From CAKRJP01 sp963597615 (GTDB lineage: Bacteria; Bacillota; Clostridia; Lachnospirales; Lachnospiraceae): a DNA stretch of 64,000 bases. Below the pieces are notes generated by a model. The model was not told the origin of the DNA and did not search any database. It worked only from the letters and a program-made list of their open reading frames with translations. Each line of letters opens with the position of its first letter. The stretch's first letter is position 1. Below are positions 18,976 to 27,012 of the stretch, piece after piece. The stretch spans positions 8,723 through 72,722 of the forward strand of contig CAVBQS010000040.1 in NCBI GenBank assembly GCA_963597615.1, given 5' to 3'. Position numbers and translations under genes: made by a program.

Positions 18976-19024
18976 GTAGCCTGTGGGTGTAAGTCCGACT
19001 TATATCACAGGTTGCATTTTTTTT
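18976..19024 (+). promoter_or_regulatory. Terminator-like hairpin (possible attenuator) just before the MATE gene
   Basis: A ten-bp outer stem (18976-18985 with 19006-19015, GTAGCCTGTG arm) continues after a bulge into an inner stem around TAAG/CTTA. Eight T follow, and the ribosome-binding site AGGAGG starts at 19035. A terminator this close in front of a start codon suggests premature termination control of the MATE gene, but no aptamer was recognised. Confidence 0.5.
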
Positions 19025-19052
19025 GTGCAAAAAAAGGAGGAATGGAAACAAA

Positions 19053-20420
19053 ATGGCGGAGAGTAACAAGATGAAAGACATGCCGGTAAATAAGCTGATG
19101 ATTCAGATGGGAATCCCCATGATTTTATCCATGGCATTGCAGGCGGTTTATAACATTGTGGACAGTGCATTTGTAGGAAATATGAAGGTGGGCAGTGAAG
19201 CAGCCTTAAATGCATTGACCTTGGTTTTTCCGGTGCAGATGCTGATGGTTGCAGTGGGAATTGGAACAGGCGTAGGAACCAATGCACTCCTTGCAAGGAC
19301 ACTTGGTCAGGGGAACAGTAAAAAAGCAGCAAAGGTAGCAGGAAACAGTCTGTTTCTGGGGTTGATTATTTATATAGTTTGTTTGCTATTTGGAATCTTT
19401 GGAGTGAAAGTCTATATTTCATCTCAGACCATGGATGCACAAGTGCTTGAAATGGGAGTTAGTTATCTGAGGATATGTTGTGTAATTTCCTTTGGAATTA
19501 TCTTCTTTTCATTATTAGAGAAATTACTTCAGGCCACAGGACGATCTCTTTATTCCACCATTGGACAGGTGGTTGGTGCTGTTGTAAACATTATTCTTGA
19601 TCCAATTATGATCTATGGAATCGGACCGGTTCCGGAAATGGGGGTAAAAGGTGCAGCGTATGCTACCGTAATTGGTCAGCTTGCATCTGCAGTTTTACTG
19701 CTTATCTTTCATATGAAGTTGAATAAGGAATTTGAGCATGATATGAAATATATGAAGCCGGATATAGGCATTATAAAAGAAATTTATGCGATTGGACTTC
19801 CGGCCATTATTGCCCAGGCCCTGATGTCTATTATGGTATATGTGATGAACCTGATTTTGAAGTTTAGTCCGTCAGCTCAGACAGCCTATGGGCTTTTCTA
19901 CAAGGTACAGCAGTTTGTTCTCTTTCTTGCATTTGGACTTCGAGATGCGATCACCCCAATTATTGCCTTTGCTTATGGAATGAGAAGCAAGAGGAGAATT
20001 CAGGATGGAATTAAATATGGTCTGATCTATACGATTGTATTAATGATTTTAGGCATTGCAATTACGGAGATTTTCCCTGGGGCCTTTGCCACGCTCTTCA
20101 ATGCAGGGCAGTCAAGAACATATTTTATCAGTGCAATGAGGGTGATTTCTTTAAGTTTCTTGTTCGCTGGAATTAATGTTGCTTATCAGGGAATTTTTCA
20201 GGCCCTGGATGGAGGTGTGGAATCCTTGGTCATTTCACTTCTAAGACAGCTGGTAATTATATTACCACTGGCTGGAATTTTTTCTGTATTTGTCAGAAAT
20301 GGTCAGATGGGAGTTGCACTAATCTGGTGGGCATTTCCAATCACAGAAGTAATCGCATGTCTGGTGGGTTATGTATTTTTAAAGAAAATCAGAAAAAACA
20401 AAGTGAATATCCTAAAGTAA
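19053..20420 (+). CDS. MATE-family efflux transporter
   Basis: 455 residues from ATG 19053, with AGGAGG at 19035-19040; an ATG at 19042 is out of frame. Twelve hydrophobic segments in two six-helix halves match the MATE fold. NKLMIQMGIPMILSMALQAVYN at the start and GVKGAAYATVIGQ near residue 200 are typical of the DinF/NorM-like branch in Clostridia. These proteins export cationic compounds or drugs using a Na+ or H+ gradient. Thirteen bases separate the stop from the cytidylate-kinase-like gene, so the two are co-transcribed. Expression may be set by the hairpin at 18976-19024. Substrate unknown. Confidence 0.94.
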   Translation: MAESNKMKDMPVNKLMIQMGIPMILSMALQAVYNIVDSAFVGNMKVGSEAALNALTLVFPVQMLMVAVGIGTGVGTNALLARTLGQGNSKKAAKVAGNSLFLGLIIYIVCLLFGIFGVKVYISSQTMDAQVLEMGVSYLRICCVISFGIIFFSLLEKLLQATGRSLYSTIGQVVGAVVNIILDPIMIYGIGPVPEMGVKGAAYATVIGQLASAVLLLIFHMKLNKEFEHDMKYMKPDIGIIKEIYAIGLPAIIAQALMSIMVYVMNLILKFSPSAQTAYGLFYKVQQFVLFLAFGLRDAITPIIAFAYGMRSKRRIQDGIKYGLIYTIVLMILGIAITEIFPGAFATLFNAGQSRTYFISAMRVISLSFLFAGINVAYQGIFQALDGGVESLVISLLRQLVIILPLAGIFSVFVRNGQMGVALIWWAFPITEVIACLVGYVFLKKIRKNKVNILK

Positions 20421-20433
20421 GGAGGAAGCGAAG

Positions 20434-21021
20434 ATGGCAAAAAGAATTATTACAATTAGTAGAGAATTTGGAAGTGGCGGACGTTTAATCGGGGAAGAAG
20501 TAGCAAAGAAACTTGGAATTGCCTACTATGATAAAAACATTATTAGCCAAATTGCAGAAAAGTCCGGCTTCGCCCCGGAATATATTAAAGAAAGTGCAGA
20601 GCTGTCGCCTCAAAAAGGTTTATTTGCCTATGCACTTGCGGGACGTGATATCACTGGAAAATCAGTAGAAGATATGGTGTATGAGGCACAAAGAAAGGTT
20701 ATTTTAGAATTGGCTGATAAGGAAGCCTGTGTGATTATTGGAAGAAATGCCGATTATATTCTAAAAGATCGGGAGGATGCGCTGAATGTATTTATTCATG
20801 GGGATATGCCAGAAAAAATAAAGCGAATCACAGGTTTGTATAATGTAAAAGAGCAGGAAGCCATCAAAATCATGGTAGATGCAGACAAAAGGCGTATGAC
20901 AAATTACAACTTTTATACAGAACAAAAATGGGGAAAAGCCAGCAATTATACCCTGTGCCTCAATAGCTCCCAGCTCGGATATGACAGATGTGAAGCAATC
21001 ATTCTAGAGTGTGTAAAATGA
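20434..21021 (+). CDS. Cytidylate kinase-like family protein
   Basis: 195 residues starting at ATG 20434 behind AAGGAGGAAGCG. The P-loop region ITISREFGSGGRLIGEEVA (residues 6-24) and ACVIIGRNADYIL (about 96-108) belong to the cytidylate-kinase-like family (PF13189). That family resembles CMP kinase but is shorter, and its true substrate is unsettled. It lies directly behind a MATE transporter gene, an arrangement that hints at co-regulation but not at a defined reaction. The housekeeping Cmk would be expected elsewhere. Confidence 0.88.
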   Translation: MAKRIITISREFGSGGRLIGEEVAKKLGIAYYDKNIISQIAEKSGFAPEYIKESAELSPQKGLFAYALAGRDITGKSVEDMVYEAQRKVILELADKEACVIIGRNADYILKDREDALNVFIHGDMPEKIKRITGLYNVKEQEAIKIMVDADKRRMTNYNFYTEQKWGKASNYTLCLNSSQLGYDRCEAIILECVK

Positions 21022-21065
21022 AAAATCTGGACAAATTAGGGTTTCACAAATTCTTCACAAAATTA

Positions 21066-21108
21066 TTAGCACTCGACGCTTGACAGTGCTAATAATAGGT
21101 GTTATATT
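21066..21108 (+). promoter_or_regulatory. CIRCE operator overlapping the promoter of the second Hsp20 gene
   Basis: TTAGCACTC (21066-21074), nine bases, CAGTGCTAA (21084-21092). The -35 box TTGACA is at 21080-21085 and TATATT at 21103-21108, 17 bases apart. Same architecture as the site at 18176. Confidence 0.93.
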
Positions 21109-21140
21109 ACGTGTAGAACAAAGGAAAGGAGATATGACTT

Positions 21141-21554
21141 ATGATGATGCCTAGTATTTTTAAAGATAATTTATTTGATAATTTTGGATTCCCTACATTT
21201 TCCAATGAAAAGAACCTTATGACGACGGATGTGAAAGAGTTAGAGAAGGGTTACGAAGTAGATATTGAGTTGCCGGGATTTGACAAGCAGGATATTAAGA
21301 TGCAGTTGAAGGATGGCATGCTTACCGTATACGCAACCAAGGAGGCAGACAAGAAGGATGAAGATAAGAATAAGAAGTTTGTCCGGAGAGAACGTTTCTC
21401 AGGAAGTCTTAGCAGAAGCTTTGGTGTGGGTGACCATGTTACAGAGGAAGATATCCATCCGAAGTATGAGAATGGAATTTTGTCCTTTGTAATTCCAAAA
21501 AAGGAAGCGAAGCCTGTAGAAGAGAAGAAGCATTACATAACCATTGAAGGTTAA
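21141..21554 (+). CDS. Small heat-shock protein, Hsp20/alpha-crystallin family (copy 2)
   Basis: 137 residues, clearly a paralogue of the protein encoded at 18381: same MMMPSIF start, same VDIELPGF and GILSFVIPK motifs, but about 13 residues shorter before the crystallin domain. Holdase chaperone. The 5-prime leader is only about 25 bases, in contrast to about 155 for copy 1. Translation uses AAAGGAGA. The CIRCE promoter at 21066 should place it under HrcA. A terminator at 21573 separates it from the DnaJ-type gene, although read-through is possible because its T-tract is short. Confidence 0.96.
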   Translation: MMMPSIFKDNLFDNFGFPTFSNEKNLMTTDVKELEKGYEVDIELPGFDKQDIKMQLKDGMLTVYATKEADKKDEDKNKKFVRRERFSGSLSRSFGVGDHVTEEDIHPKYENGILSFVIPKKEAKPVEEKKHYITIEG

Positions 21555-21572
21555 TCTTTCATATATTCAAAC

Positions 21573-21610
21573 AATTCCCCGCAGGCAGCCAGTCTGCGGG
21601 GAATTTTAAT
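21573..21610 (+). terminator. Hairpin terminator after the second Hsp20 gene
   Basis: A 12-bp GC-rich stem (21573-21584 with 21594-21605, AATTCCCCGCAG arm) with a nine-base loop and a short T-tract. Possibly a partial terminator, since the DnaJ-type gene follows with no obvious promoter of its own. Confidence 0.7.
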
Positions 21611-21624
21611 AAAGGAGGGATTGG

Positions 21625-22686
21625 ATGGCAACCAAAAGAGATTATTATGAAATCCTTGGAATAGATAAACATGCAGACAGTAAAGCAATTAAAAAGGCCT
21701 ACCGAAAGTTAGCAAAACAATTCCATCCGGATACCAACAAAGACAACCCTCAAGCGGAAGAAAAATTTAAAGAGGCTACAGAAGCCTACAATATTTTAAG
21801 TGATCCAGAAAAGAGAAAGCTATATGATCAGTTTGGCCATAATGCACCTTATGAATCCCAGGGGGCAGGTGCCTATGGAGGTCCACAGGGTGGAACCTAT
21901 ACCTACAGTGATTCGAATGGTAACTTCCACCAGTACTACTACCAAGGGGACATGGGAGATTTTGATGATATTTTGAAAAATATTTTCCATGGCTTTGGCA
22001 GTGGCAGTGGATTCACCGGAGGAAGTGGCTTTGGCACTGACAGCGATTTTGGAAGTGGCAGTAACTTCGGTAGGGGAGCTGCCGGTAGAAGCAGCTTCCG
22101 CGGAGGCGGTCGAGGATTTTCCGGAAGCTTTCCAAGGGATGGGGCAGATATCCGGGGGGATATTAATGTAAGCTTTGAGGAAGCTGCCTTTGGAGGAGAT
22201 AAGACCGTGAGCCTTACAGATCCAGAAGGTGGTGGAAGTAAAACCTACCAGGTTCACATTCCGGCAGGAATTGATACCGGAAAGAGTATCCGGTTAAAGG
22301 GAAAGGGAATGCCGGGCAGTGGTGGCGGAAAGGATGGAGACCTACTTTTGAAAGTTAAGGTTGCGGAAAAACCAGGTTTTGAGCGAAGGGATATGGATGT
22401 ATACAGTAGTGTGCAGGTTCCTTTTACTACCGCAGTCTTAGGAGGAGAAGCCCTTGTAAAAACCCTTACAGGAAATGTTCTTTGCAAAATTAAGCCCGGC
22501 ACCCAGTCCGGTACTAAGATCCGACTGCGAGGGAAAGGAATTGTATCCATGAGGAATTCTTCCCTAAAGGGAGACCAATATGTAACTGTTCAGATTCAGG
22601 TTCCTACTAATCTTTCGGAAAAAGCAAAGCAAAAATTAAAAGAATTTGAAGCGGTCATAAAGAAAAGCGGTAGGGGAGTAGCATAA
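21625..22686 (+). CDS. DnaJ/CbpA-type co-chaperone lacking the zinc finger
   Basis: 353 residues starting at ATG 21625 behind AAAGGAGGG. The J domain (1-70) has the HPD tripeptide in FHPDTN that stimulates the Hsp70 ATPase. A long glycine/serine/phenylalanine-rich linker (about 75-175) follows, then the two C-terminal substrate-binding beta domains (about 178-345). The four CxxCxGxG repeats of canonical DnaJ are missing, so this is a class B (CbpA-like) J protein. Neither dnaK nor grpE is in the window. It sits between the CIRCE-controlled Hsp20 and ClpB genes and should work in the same disaggregation pathway. Confidence 0.92.
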   Translation: MATKRDYYEILGIDKHADSKAIKKAYRKLAKQFHPDTNKDNPQAEEKFKEATEAYNILSDPEKRKLYDQFGHNAPYESQGAGAYGGPQGGTYTYSDSNGNFHQYYYQGDMGDFDDILKNIFHGFGSGSGFTGGSGFGTDSDFGSGSNFGRGAAGRSSFRGGGRGFSGSFPRDGADIRGDINVSFEEAAFGGDKTVSLTDPEGGGSKTYQVHIPAGIDTGKSIRLKGKGMPGSGGGKDGDLLLKVKVAEKPGFERRDMDVYSSVQVPFTTAVLGGEALVKTLTGNVLCKIKPGTQSGTKIRLRGKGIVSMRNSSLKGDQYVTVQIQVPTNLSEKAKQKLKEFEAVIKKSGRGVA

Positions 22687-22740
22687 CATTTTATAAAACA
22701 ACAAGCCTTTAATTGGCGATTTATATAGATGGAAAAAGAA

Positions 22741-22783
22741 TTAGCACTCGTCTATTGACGTGGCTAATAACTGGTAGTAAAAT
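22741..22783 (+). promoter_or_regulatory. Degenerate CIRCE operator overlapping the clpB promoter
   Basis: The left arm TTAGCACTC (22741-22749) is perfect. Nine bases later the right arm reads CGTGGCTAA, with three departures from consensus. TTGACG (22755-22760) and TAAAAT (22778-22783) are 17 bases apart. HrcA binding would be weaker here than at the Hsp20 sites. Confidence 0.78.
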
Positions 22784-22833
22784 ACGAAAATGTAAAAGGA
22801 AGAATGAAGTGCCTTGTGAAAGGAGGCGTGTTT

Positions 22834-25434
22834 ATGAATATAACTAAATTTACTCAGAATTCAAGACAGTCTATTGAAGATTGTTCAAAAGTTGCTCTTG
22901 AATATGGAAATCAGGAAATTGCCCAGGAACATTTGTTGTATGCGCTGTTTACCCAGGATGACAGTCTTATGGCAAAACTGGTGGAGAAGATGGGATTGAA
23001 TTCCAATGCCCTTATTTCTCAGGTGGAGCAGATGATCGGGAAACGTCCCAAGGTTCAGGGCGGACAGCAGTATGTAGGCCAGGACCTTAACAATGTTTTG
23101 ATCTATGCAGAGGATGAGGCAAAACAGATGGGAGATGAATACGTCTCTGTAGAGCATTTGTTTCTAGCCATGATGAAATATGCCAGCAAGGAAATGAAGG
23201 CATTTTTTAGAGAAAATGGAATTAGCAGAGAGGGATTTTTGCAGGCCCTTTCTACTGTCCGGGGAAACCAAAGAGTCACCAGTGACAATCCGGAGGCCAC
23301 CTATGATACCTTGAATAAATATGGTGTTGATCTGGTGGAGAGAGCCAAGGATCAGAAACTAGATCCAGTCATTGGCCGTGATACAGAGATTCGGAATGTA
23401 GTTCGGATTCTTTCAAGAAAAACTAAGAACAATCCGGTACTGATTGGTGAACCAGGTGTTGGTAAGACGGCAGTTGTAGAAGGCCTGGCCCAGCGTATTG
23501 TCAGAGGGGACGTGCCGGAGGGCTTAAAGGATAAGACTATTTTCTCCCTGGATATGGGAGCCTTGGTTGCTGGGGCTAAGTACCGTGGTGAGTTTGAGGA
23601 GCGATTAAAGGCTGTTTTGGAAGAAGTAAAAAACAGCGAAGGAAAAATTATCCTCTTTATCGATGAGCTCCATACCATTGTAGGAGCAGGAAAGACCGAT
23701 GGAGCCATGGATGCTGGAAATATGTTAAAACCTATGCTGGCAAGAGGTGAGCTTCATTGTATCGGGGCCACTACCTTAGATGAGTATCGTCAATATATTG
23801 AAAAGGATGCAGCCTTAGAACGTCGTTTCCAGCCGGTTATGGTGGATGAGCCTACAGTGGAAGATGCCATCTCCATCCTTCGTGGTTTGAAGGAACGCTA
23901 TGAAGTATTCCACGGAGTAAAGATTACAGACAGCGCCTTAGTGGCAGCGGCAACCTTATCAGACCGTTATATTTCCGACAGGTTCCTTCCGGATAAGGCC
24001 ATTGACTTGGTGGATGAGGCCTGCGCCCTTATTAAGACAGAATTAGATTCTATGCCTACCGAACTGGATGAATTAAAACGAAAGATCATGCAGTTAGAAA
24101 TTGAGGAGGCGGCCCTTAAGAAAGAGGAGGACAGGCTAAGTAAAGAACGTCTGGAGAATCTTCAAAAAGAGCTGGCTGAGCTTCGAGAAGAATTTGCCGG
24201 ACAGAAGGCTCAGTGGGACAATGAAAAGGTAGAAGTAGAGCGGGTTCAAAAAATCCGTGAGGAGATTGAGCAGGTAAATAAAGAGATTGAGAAAGCCCAA
24301 CAGTCCTATGATCTGGAAAGTGCAGCAGCCCTTAAGTTTGGTAAGCTTCCACAACTTCAGAAGAAGTTAGAAGAAGCGGAAGAAAAAGCCAAAGAAAGGG
24401 AGGCGGGAAATTCTCTGGTACATGAAAGTGTAACAGAAGATGAGATTGCAAGAATCGTATCCAGATGGACAGGAATTCCGGTAGCCAAACTAAACGAAAG
24501 TGAGCGAAATAAGACCCTCCATCTGGCAGATGAACTCCACAAACGTGTCGTTGGTCAGGATGAAGGTGTGGAGTTAGTAACAGAAGCCATTATTCGGTCT
24601 AAGGCAGGAATCAAAGATCCTACAAAGCCGATTGGTTCCTTCTTATTTCTTGGACCTACAGGAGTTGGTAAGACAGAGCTTGCTAAGGCTCTAGCAGAAA
24701 GCCTATTTGACGATGAGAACAACATGGTTCGAATCGATATGAGTGAGTACATGGAGAAGTATTCTGTATCTAGACTAATTGGAGCGCCTCCGGGATATGT
24801 AGGCTATGATGAAGGTGGACAGCTTACAGAGGCAGTTAGAAGGAAGCCATACTCTGTTGTACTCTTTGATGAGGTAGAAAAAGCCCATCCAGATGTCTTT
24901 AACGTACTCTTGCAGGTATTAGATGACGGACGAATCACAGATTCACAGGGAAGAACCGTGGACTTTAAAAATACGATTTTGATTATGACCTCCAACATTG
25001 GTTCCCAGTATCTTTTGGATGGAATTAATGATCAGGGAGAGATTAGTCAGGAATCCAAAGATGCGGTAATGAATGACTTGCGGGCACATTTTAGACCAGA
25101 ATTTTTAAATCGATTGGATGAGACCATTATGTTTAAGCCACTTACTAAGGATAATATTTACCACATTATTGATCTGATGGTGGCAGACGTAAACAAGAGA
25201 TTGCAGGATCGGGAAGTGCAGATTTTACTTACAGAAAACGCGAAAAATTACATAGCTACCTATGGATATGAGCCTAGCTATGGTGCAAGACCACTAAAGA
25301 GATATCTTCAGAAACACGTAGAGACTCAGGCGGCAAAATTAATGCTGGAAGGAAATGTAGGAACAGGAGATACTATCCAGTTGGATGTGGCAGATGACAA
25401 ATTGGTGGCTACTGCTGTAAGGTATGAGGATTAA
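22834..25434 (+). CDS. clpB: ATP-dependent disaggregase ClpB
   Basis: 866 residues from ATG 22834, eight bases after AAAGGAGG; an upstream in-frame ATG at 22804 has no such site. Pulls proteins out of aggregates together with DnaK/DnaJ. It has an N-domain (1-145) and first AAA module with Walker A GEPGVGKTAV. The coiled-coil M domain (about 410-530) distinguishes ClpB from ClpC, and a second AAA module has GPTGVGKTEL. No ClpP-binding loop was noted. It is controlled by the weak CIRCE promoter at 22741, whereas clpB is under CtsR in Bacillus. A strong terminator follows. Confidence 0.97.
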   Translation: MNITKFTQNSRQSIEDCSKVALEYGNQEIAQEHLLYALFTQDDSLMAKLVEKMGLNSNALISQVEQMIGKRPKVQGGQQYVGQDLNNVLIYAEDEAKQMGDEYVSVEHLFLAMMKYASKEMKAFFRENGISREGFLQALSTVRGNQRVTSDNPEATYDTLNKYGVDLVERAKDQKLDPVIGRDTEIRNVVRILSRKTKNNPVLIGEPGVGKTAVVEGLAQRIVRGDVPEGLKDKTIFSLDMGALVAGAKYRGEFEERLKAVLEEVKNSEGKIILFIDELHTIVGAGKTDGAMDAGNMLKPMLARGELHCIGATTLDEYRQYIEKDAALERRFQPVMVDEPTVEDAISILRGLKERYEVFHGVKITDSALVAAATLSDRYISDRFLPDKAIDLVDEACALIKTELDSMPTELDELKRKIMQLEIEEAALKKEEDRLSKERLENLQKELAELREEFAGQKAQWDNEKVEVERVQKIREEIEQVNKEIEKAQQSYDLESAAALKFGKLPQLQKKLEEAEEKAKEREAGNSLVHESVTEDEIARIVSRWTGIPVAKLNESERNKTLHLADELHKRVVGQDEGVELVTEAIIRSKAGIKDPTKPIGSFLFLGPTGVGKTELAKALAESLFDDENNMVRIDMSEYMEKYSVSRLIGAPPGYVGYDEGGQLTEAVRRKPYSVVLFDEVEKAHPDVFNVLLQVLDDGRITDSQGRTVDFKNTILIMTSNIGSQYLLDGINDQGEISQESKDAVMNDLRAHFRPEFLNRLDETIMFKPLTKDNIYHIIDLMVADVNKRLQDREVQILLTENAKNYIATYGYEPSYGARPLKRYLQKHVETQAAKLMLEGNVGTGDTIQLDVADDKLVATAVRYED

Positions 25435-25515
25435 CCCCTCTTCAATCGTAGAAAGTCACAAAACTCCGGTCTCTAGTTGACAATTTCCCCACAAGAAGAC
25501 TATCATAAATAACAT

Positions 25516-25569
25516 AAGAGCAGGTGCGAATTATATGTAACATATGGTTTGCGTTTGCTCTTTTTTTTA
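25516..25569 (+). terminator. Strong terminator after clpB
   Basis: A continuous 22-bp stem including several G-U pairs (25516-25537 with 25541-25562), a three-base loop TAA, then a run of T. Confidence 0.85.
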
Positions 25570-25574
25570 TGCAT

Positions 25575-25651
25575 TAGGTAATTGCGAAAGGTTAGACGTT
25601 TCATGGCATGTGTACATGCCAGTGTAAGCTTTCGAGTTTTGCAATTACCTA
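25575..25651. repeat. Nested palindromic element upstream of the YitT-family gene
   Basis: Three nested complementary pairs: TAGGTAATTGC (25575-25585) with GCAATTACCTA (25641-25651), CGAAAG with CTTTCG (25629-25634), and GGCATG (25605-25610) with CATGCC. A single arm would fold a cruciform or RNA hairpin of about 77 bases. It starts right after the clpB terminator and ends 21 bases before the YitT ribosome-binding site. Confidence 0.7.
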
Positions 25652-25682
25652 GCACATAAAAAAGATCAAGGAGGGAAATGCG

Positions 25683-26558
25683 GTGAATAGAATCGATTGG
25701 AAAGAAATAGGAATTGATATTTTGGTAGATCTTGTGGCGGGAATGATTCTGGCTATTGCGCTTTATAACTTCGCATTAAATGCCAATTTCCCGGTGGCAG
25801 GTTTTTCCGGAATGGCCATTATTCTCTACCATTTATTTAAAATTCCGGTAGGTGCCGGAACCTTGCTTTTAAATGTTCCGGTGGCAATTTTATGTTATAA
25901 ATTTTTGGGGAGAACCTTTTTCTTTAAATCCGTAAAGTCTATGGTAATCGGTTCTATTCTCATGGACTATGTGGCGCCCCTTTTTCCGGTCTATGAAGGC
26001 AGCCGTTTTTTGGCAGCCCTCTGTATGGGAGTTTTAAGTGGGGTGGGATATGCCCTGATCTTTATGAGGGGATCTTCCACAGGAGGTCAGGATTTTATTT
26101 CCATGTCCATTAAGAAAGTAAAACCTCATATTACCTTAGGAATTATTACCTTTGTATTAGATGTTTGTACCATTATTTTGGGAACAGTGCTGGTATTTAA
26201 GGATGTAGATGGACTGATTTATGGTGTGATTGTCACCTACCTTATGGCTTGGGTTATGGACCGCATTATGTATGGAATTGATGAGGGCAAGATGACCCTG
26301 ATTGTAACAGAAAAGGGGCGGGGCCAGGAAATTGCAGATCGTATTGATGAGTATTCCGGCCGAGGTTCCACCATTATCAAGGGAATTGGAAGTTACACCC
26401 AGCAGGATAAAGATATCATTATGTGTGCCTGCAACAACAAGCAAATGTATACCATAAAGAAAATGGTACATACCATTGATCCCAAAGCCTTTACCATTAT
26501 TGTGGAATCCAATGAAGTAGTGGGAGAAGGATTTAAAGAAGACTTAAGTGATCTTTAA
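25683..26558 (+). CDS. YitT-family membrane protein (DUF161/DUF2179)
   Basis: 291 residues from GTG 25683, eight bases after AAGGAGGG. Five predicted membrane segments (about 12-200) are followed by a soluble DUF2179 domain (about 222-285), containing GRGSTIIKGIGSY and the end region KMVHTIDPKAFTIIVE. That domain is thought to bind a small ligand. Function of YitT proteins is not established. The gene stands alone between the clpB terminator and the trp leader; a palindromic element lies just upstream. Confidence 0.9.
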   Translation: MNRIDWKEIGIDILVDLVAGMILAIALYNFALNANFPVAGFSGMAIILYHLFKIPVGAGTLLLNVPVAILCYKFLGRTFFFKSVKSMVIGSILMDYVAPLFPVYEGSRFLAALCMGVLSGVGYALIFMRGSSTGGQDFISMSIKKVKPHITLGIITFVLDVCTIILGTVLVFKDVDGLIYGVIVTYLMAWVMDRIMYGIDEGKMTLIVTEKGRGQEIADRIDEYSGRGSTIIKGIGSYTQQDKDIIMCACNNKQMYTIKKMVHTIDPKAFTIIVESNEVVGEGFKEDLSDL

Positions 26559-26905
26559 AAATAGGGTTGACAAACCCAAAATAGACGCATATACTTAAGG
26601 CAAATTTAACACGTTAGTACACTAAATCGAAGATCAAGAGAAGTAGACCAAAGGATCTGTTCAAAGAGAGTTGCCGGTGGTGAGAAGGCGATAGCATGAG
26701 GCTTGGTTGAATGGACTTGAGAGAGTGGCTTGAAATCTTAAATAATAGAGAGTAGATGTCAACGGGAGCCCTATCCGTTATCAACCGGGTATGCATGATT
26801 GTGCATAACAGAGTGGTCTTAATAAGACAATTTGGGTGGTACCGCAGAAGATTATGAAGCTTTTGTCCCTTACTTGGGGCAGAAGCTTTTTTTGCAATAT
26901 CCACA
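26559..26905 (+). promoter_or_regulatory. Tryptophan T-box leader with promoter and terminator, controlling the trp operon
   Basis: The promoter TTGACA (26567-26572)/TATACT (26590-26595) has a 17-base spacer. The leader contains the stem I signature AGAGAG...GGTGGTGAGA (from about 26665), a likely specifier codon TGG at 26712-26714 in GAATGGACTTG, and the T-box GGGTGGTACCGCAG (26834-26847). A 13-bp terminator stem (26857-26869 with 26876-26888) is followed by T. Uncharged tRNA-Trp would pair with the specifier and the T-box and allow read-through into trpE. Confidence 0.93.
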
Positions 26906-26987
26906 AATAAGTTAGTTGGATTGTTTATATTGCAAAAAAGATATTGCTCAAGTAAAGGGAGAATAATTTCATAATCTTCTGTGGTAC
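26839..26987. repeat. Imperfect inverted duplication of the T-box terminator region
   Basis: Bases 26839-26900 recur as their reverse complement at 26927-26987. The outer 20 bases (GTACCGCAGAAGATTATGAA against GTACCACAGAAGATTATGAA) differ at one position. The inner 13 bases around TTTTTTGCAATAT are also retained. The middle is diverged, so the second copy has lost its terminator stem. The right arm ends 16 bases before the trpE ribosome-binding site. Confidence 0.88.
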
Positions 26988-27012
26988 TAAGGATTTAATA
27001 TGAGGAGGAAGA

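Noticed and set aside
18971..19020. GTGTG start with GGTGTAAGTCC resembling a group II intron 5-prime end
   Set aside because: No domain V, no intron-encoded protein and no space for an intron; the sequence is explained by the hairpin before the MATE gene.
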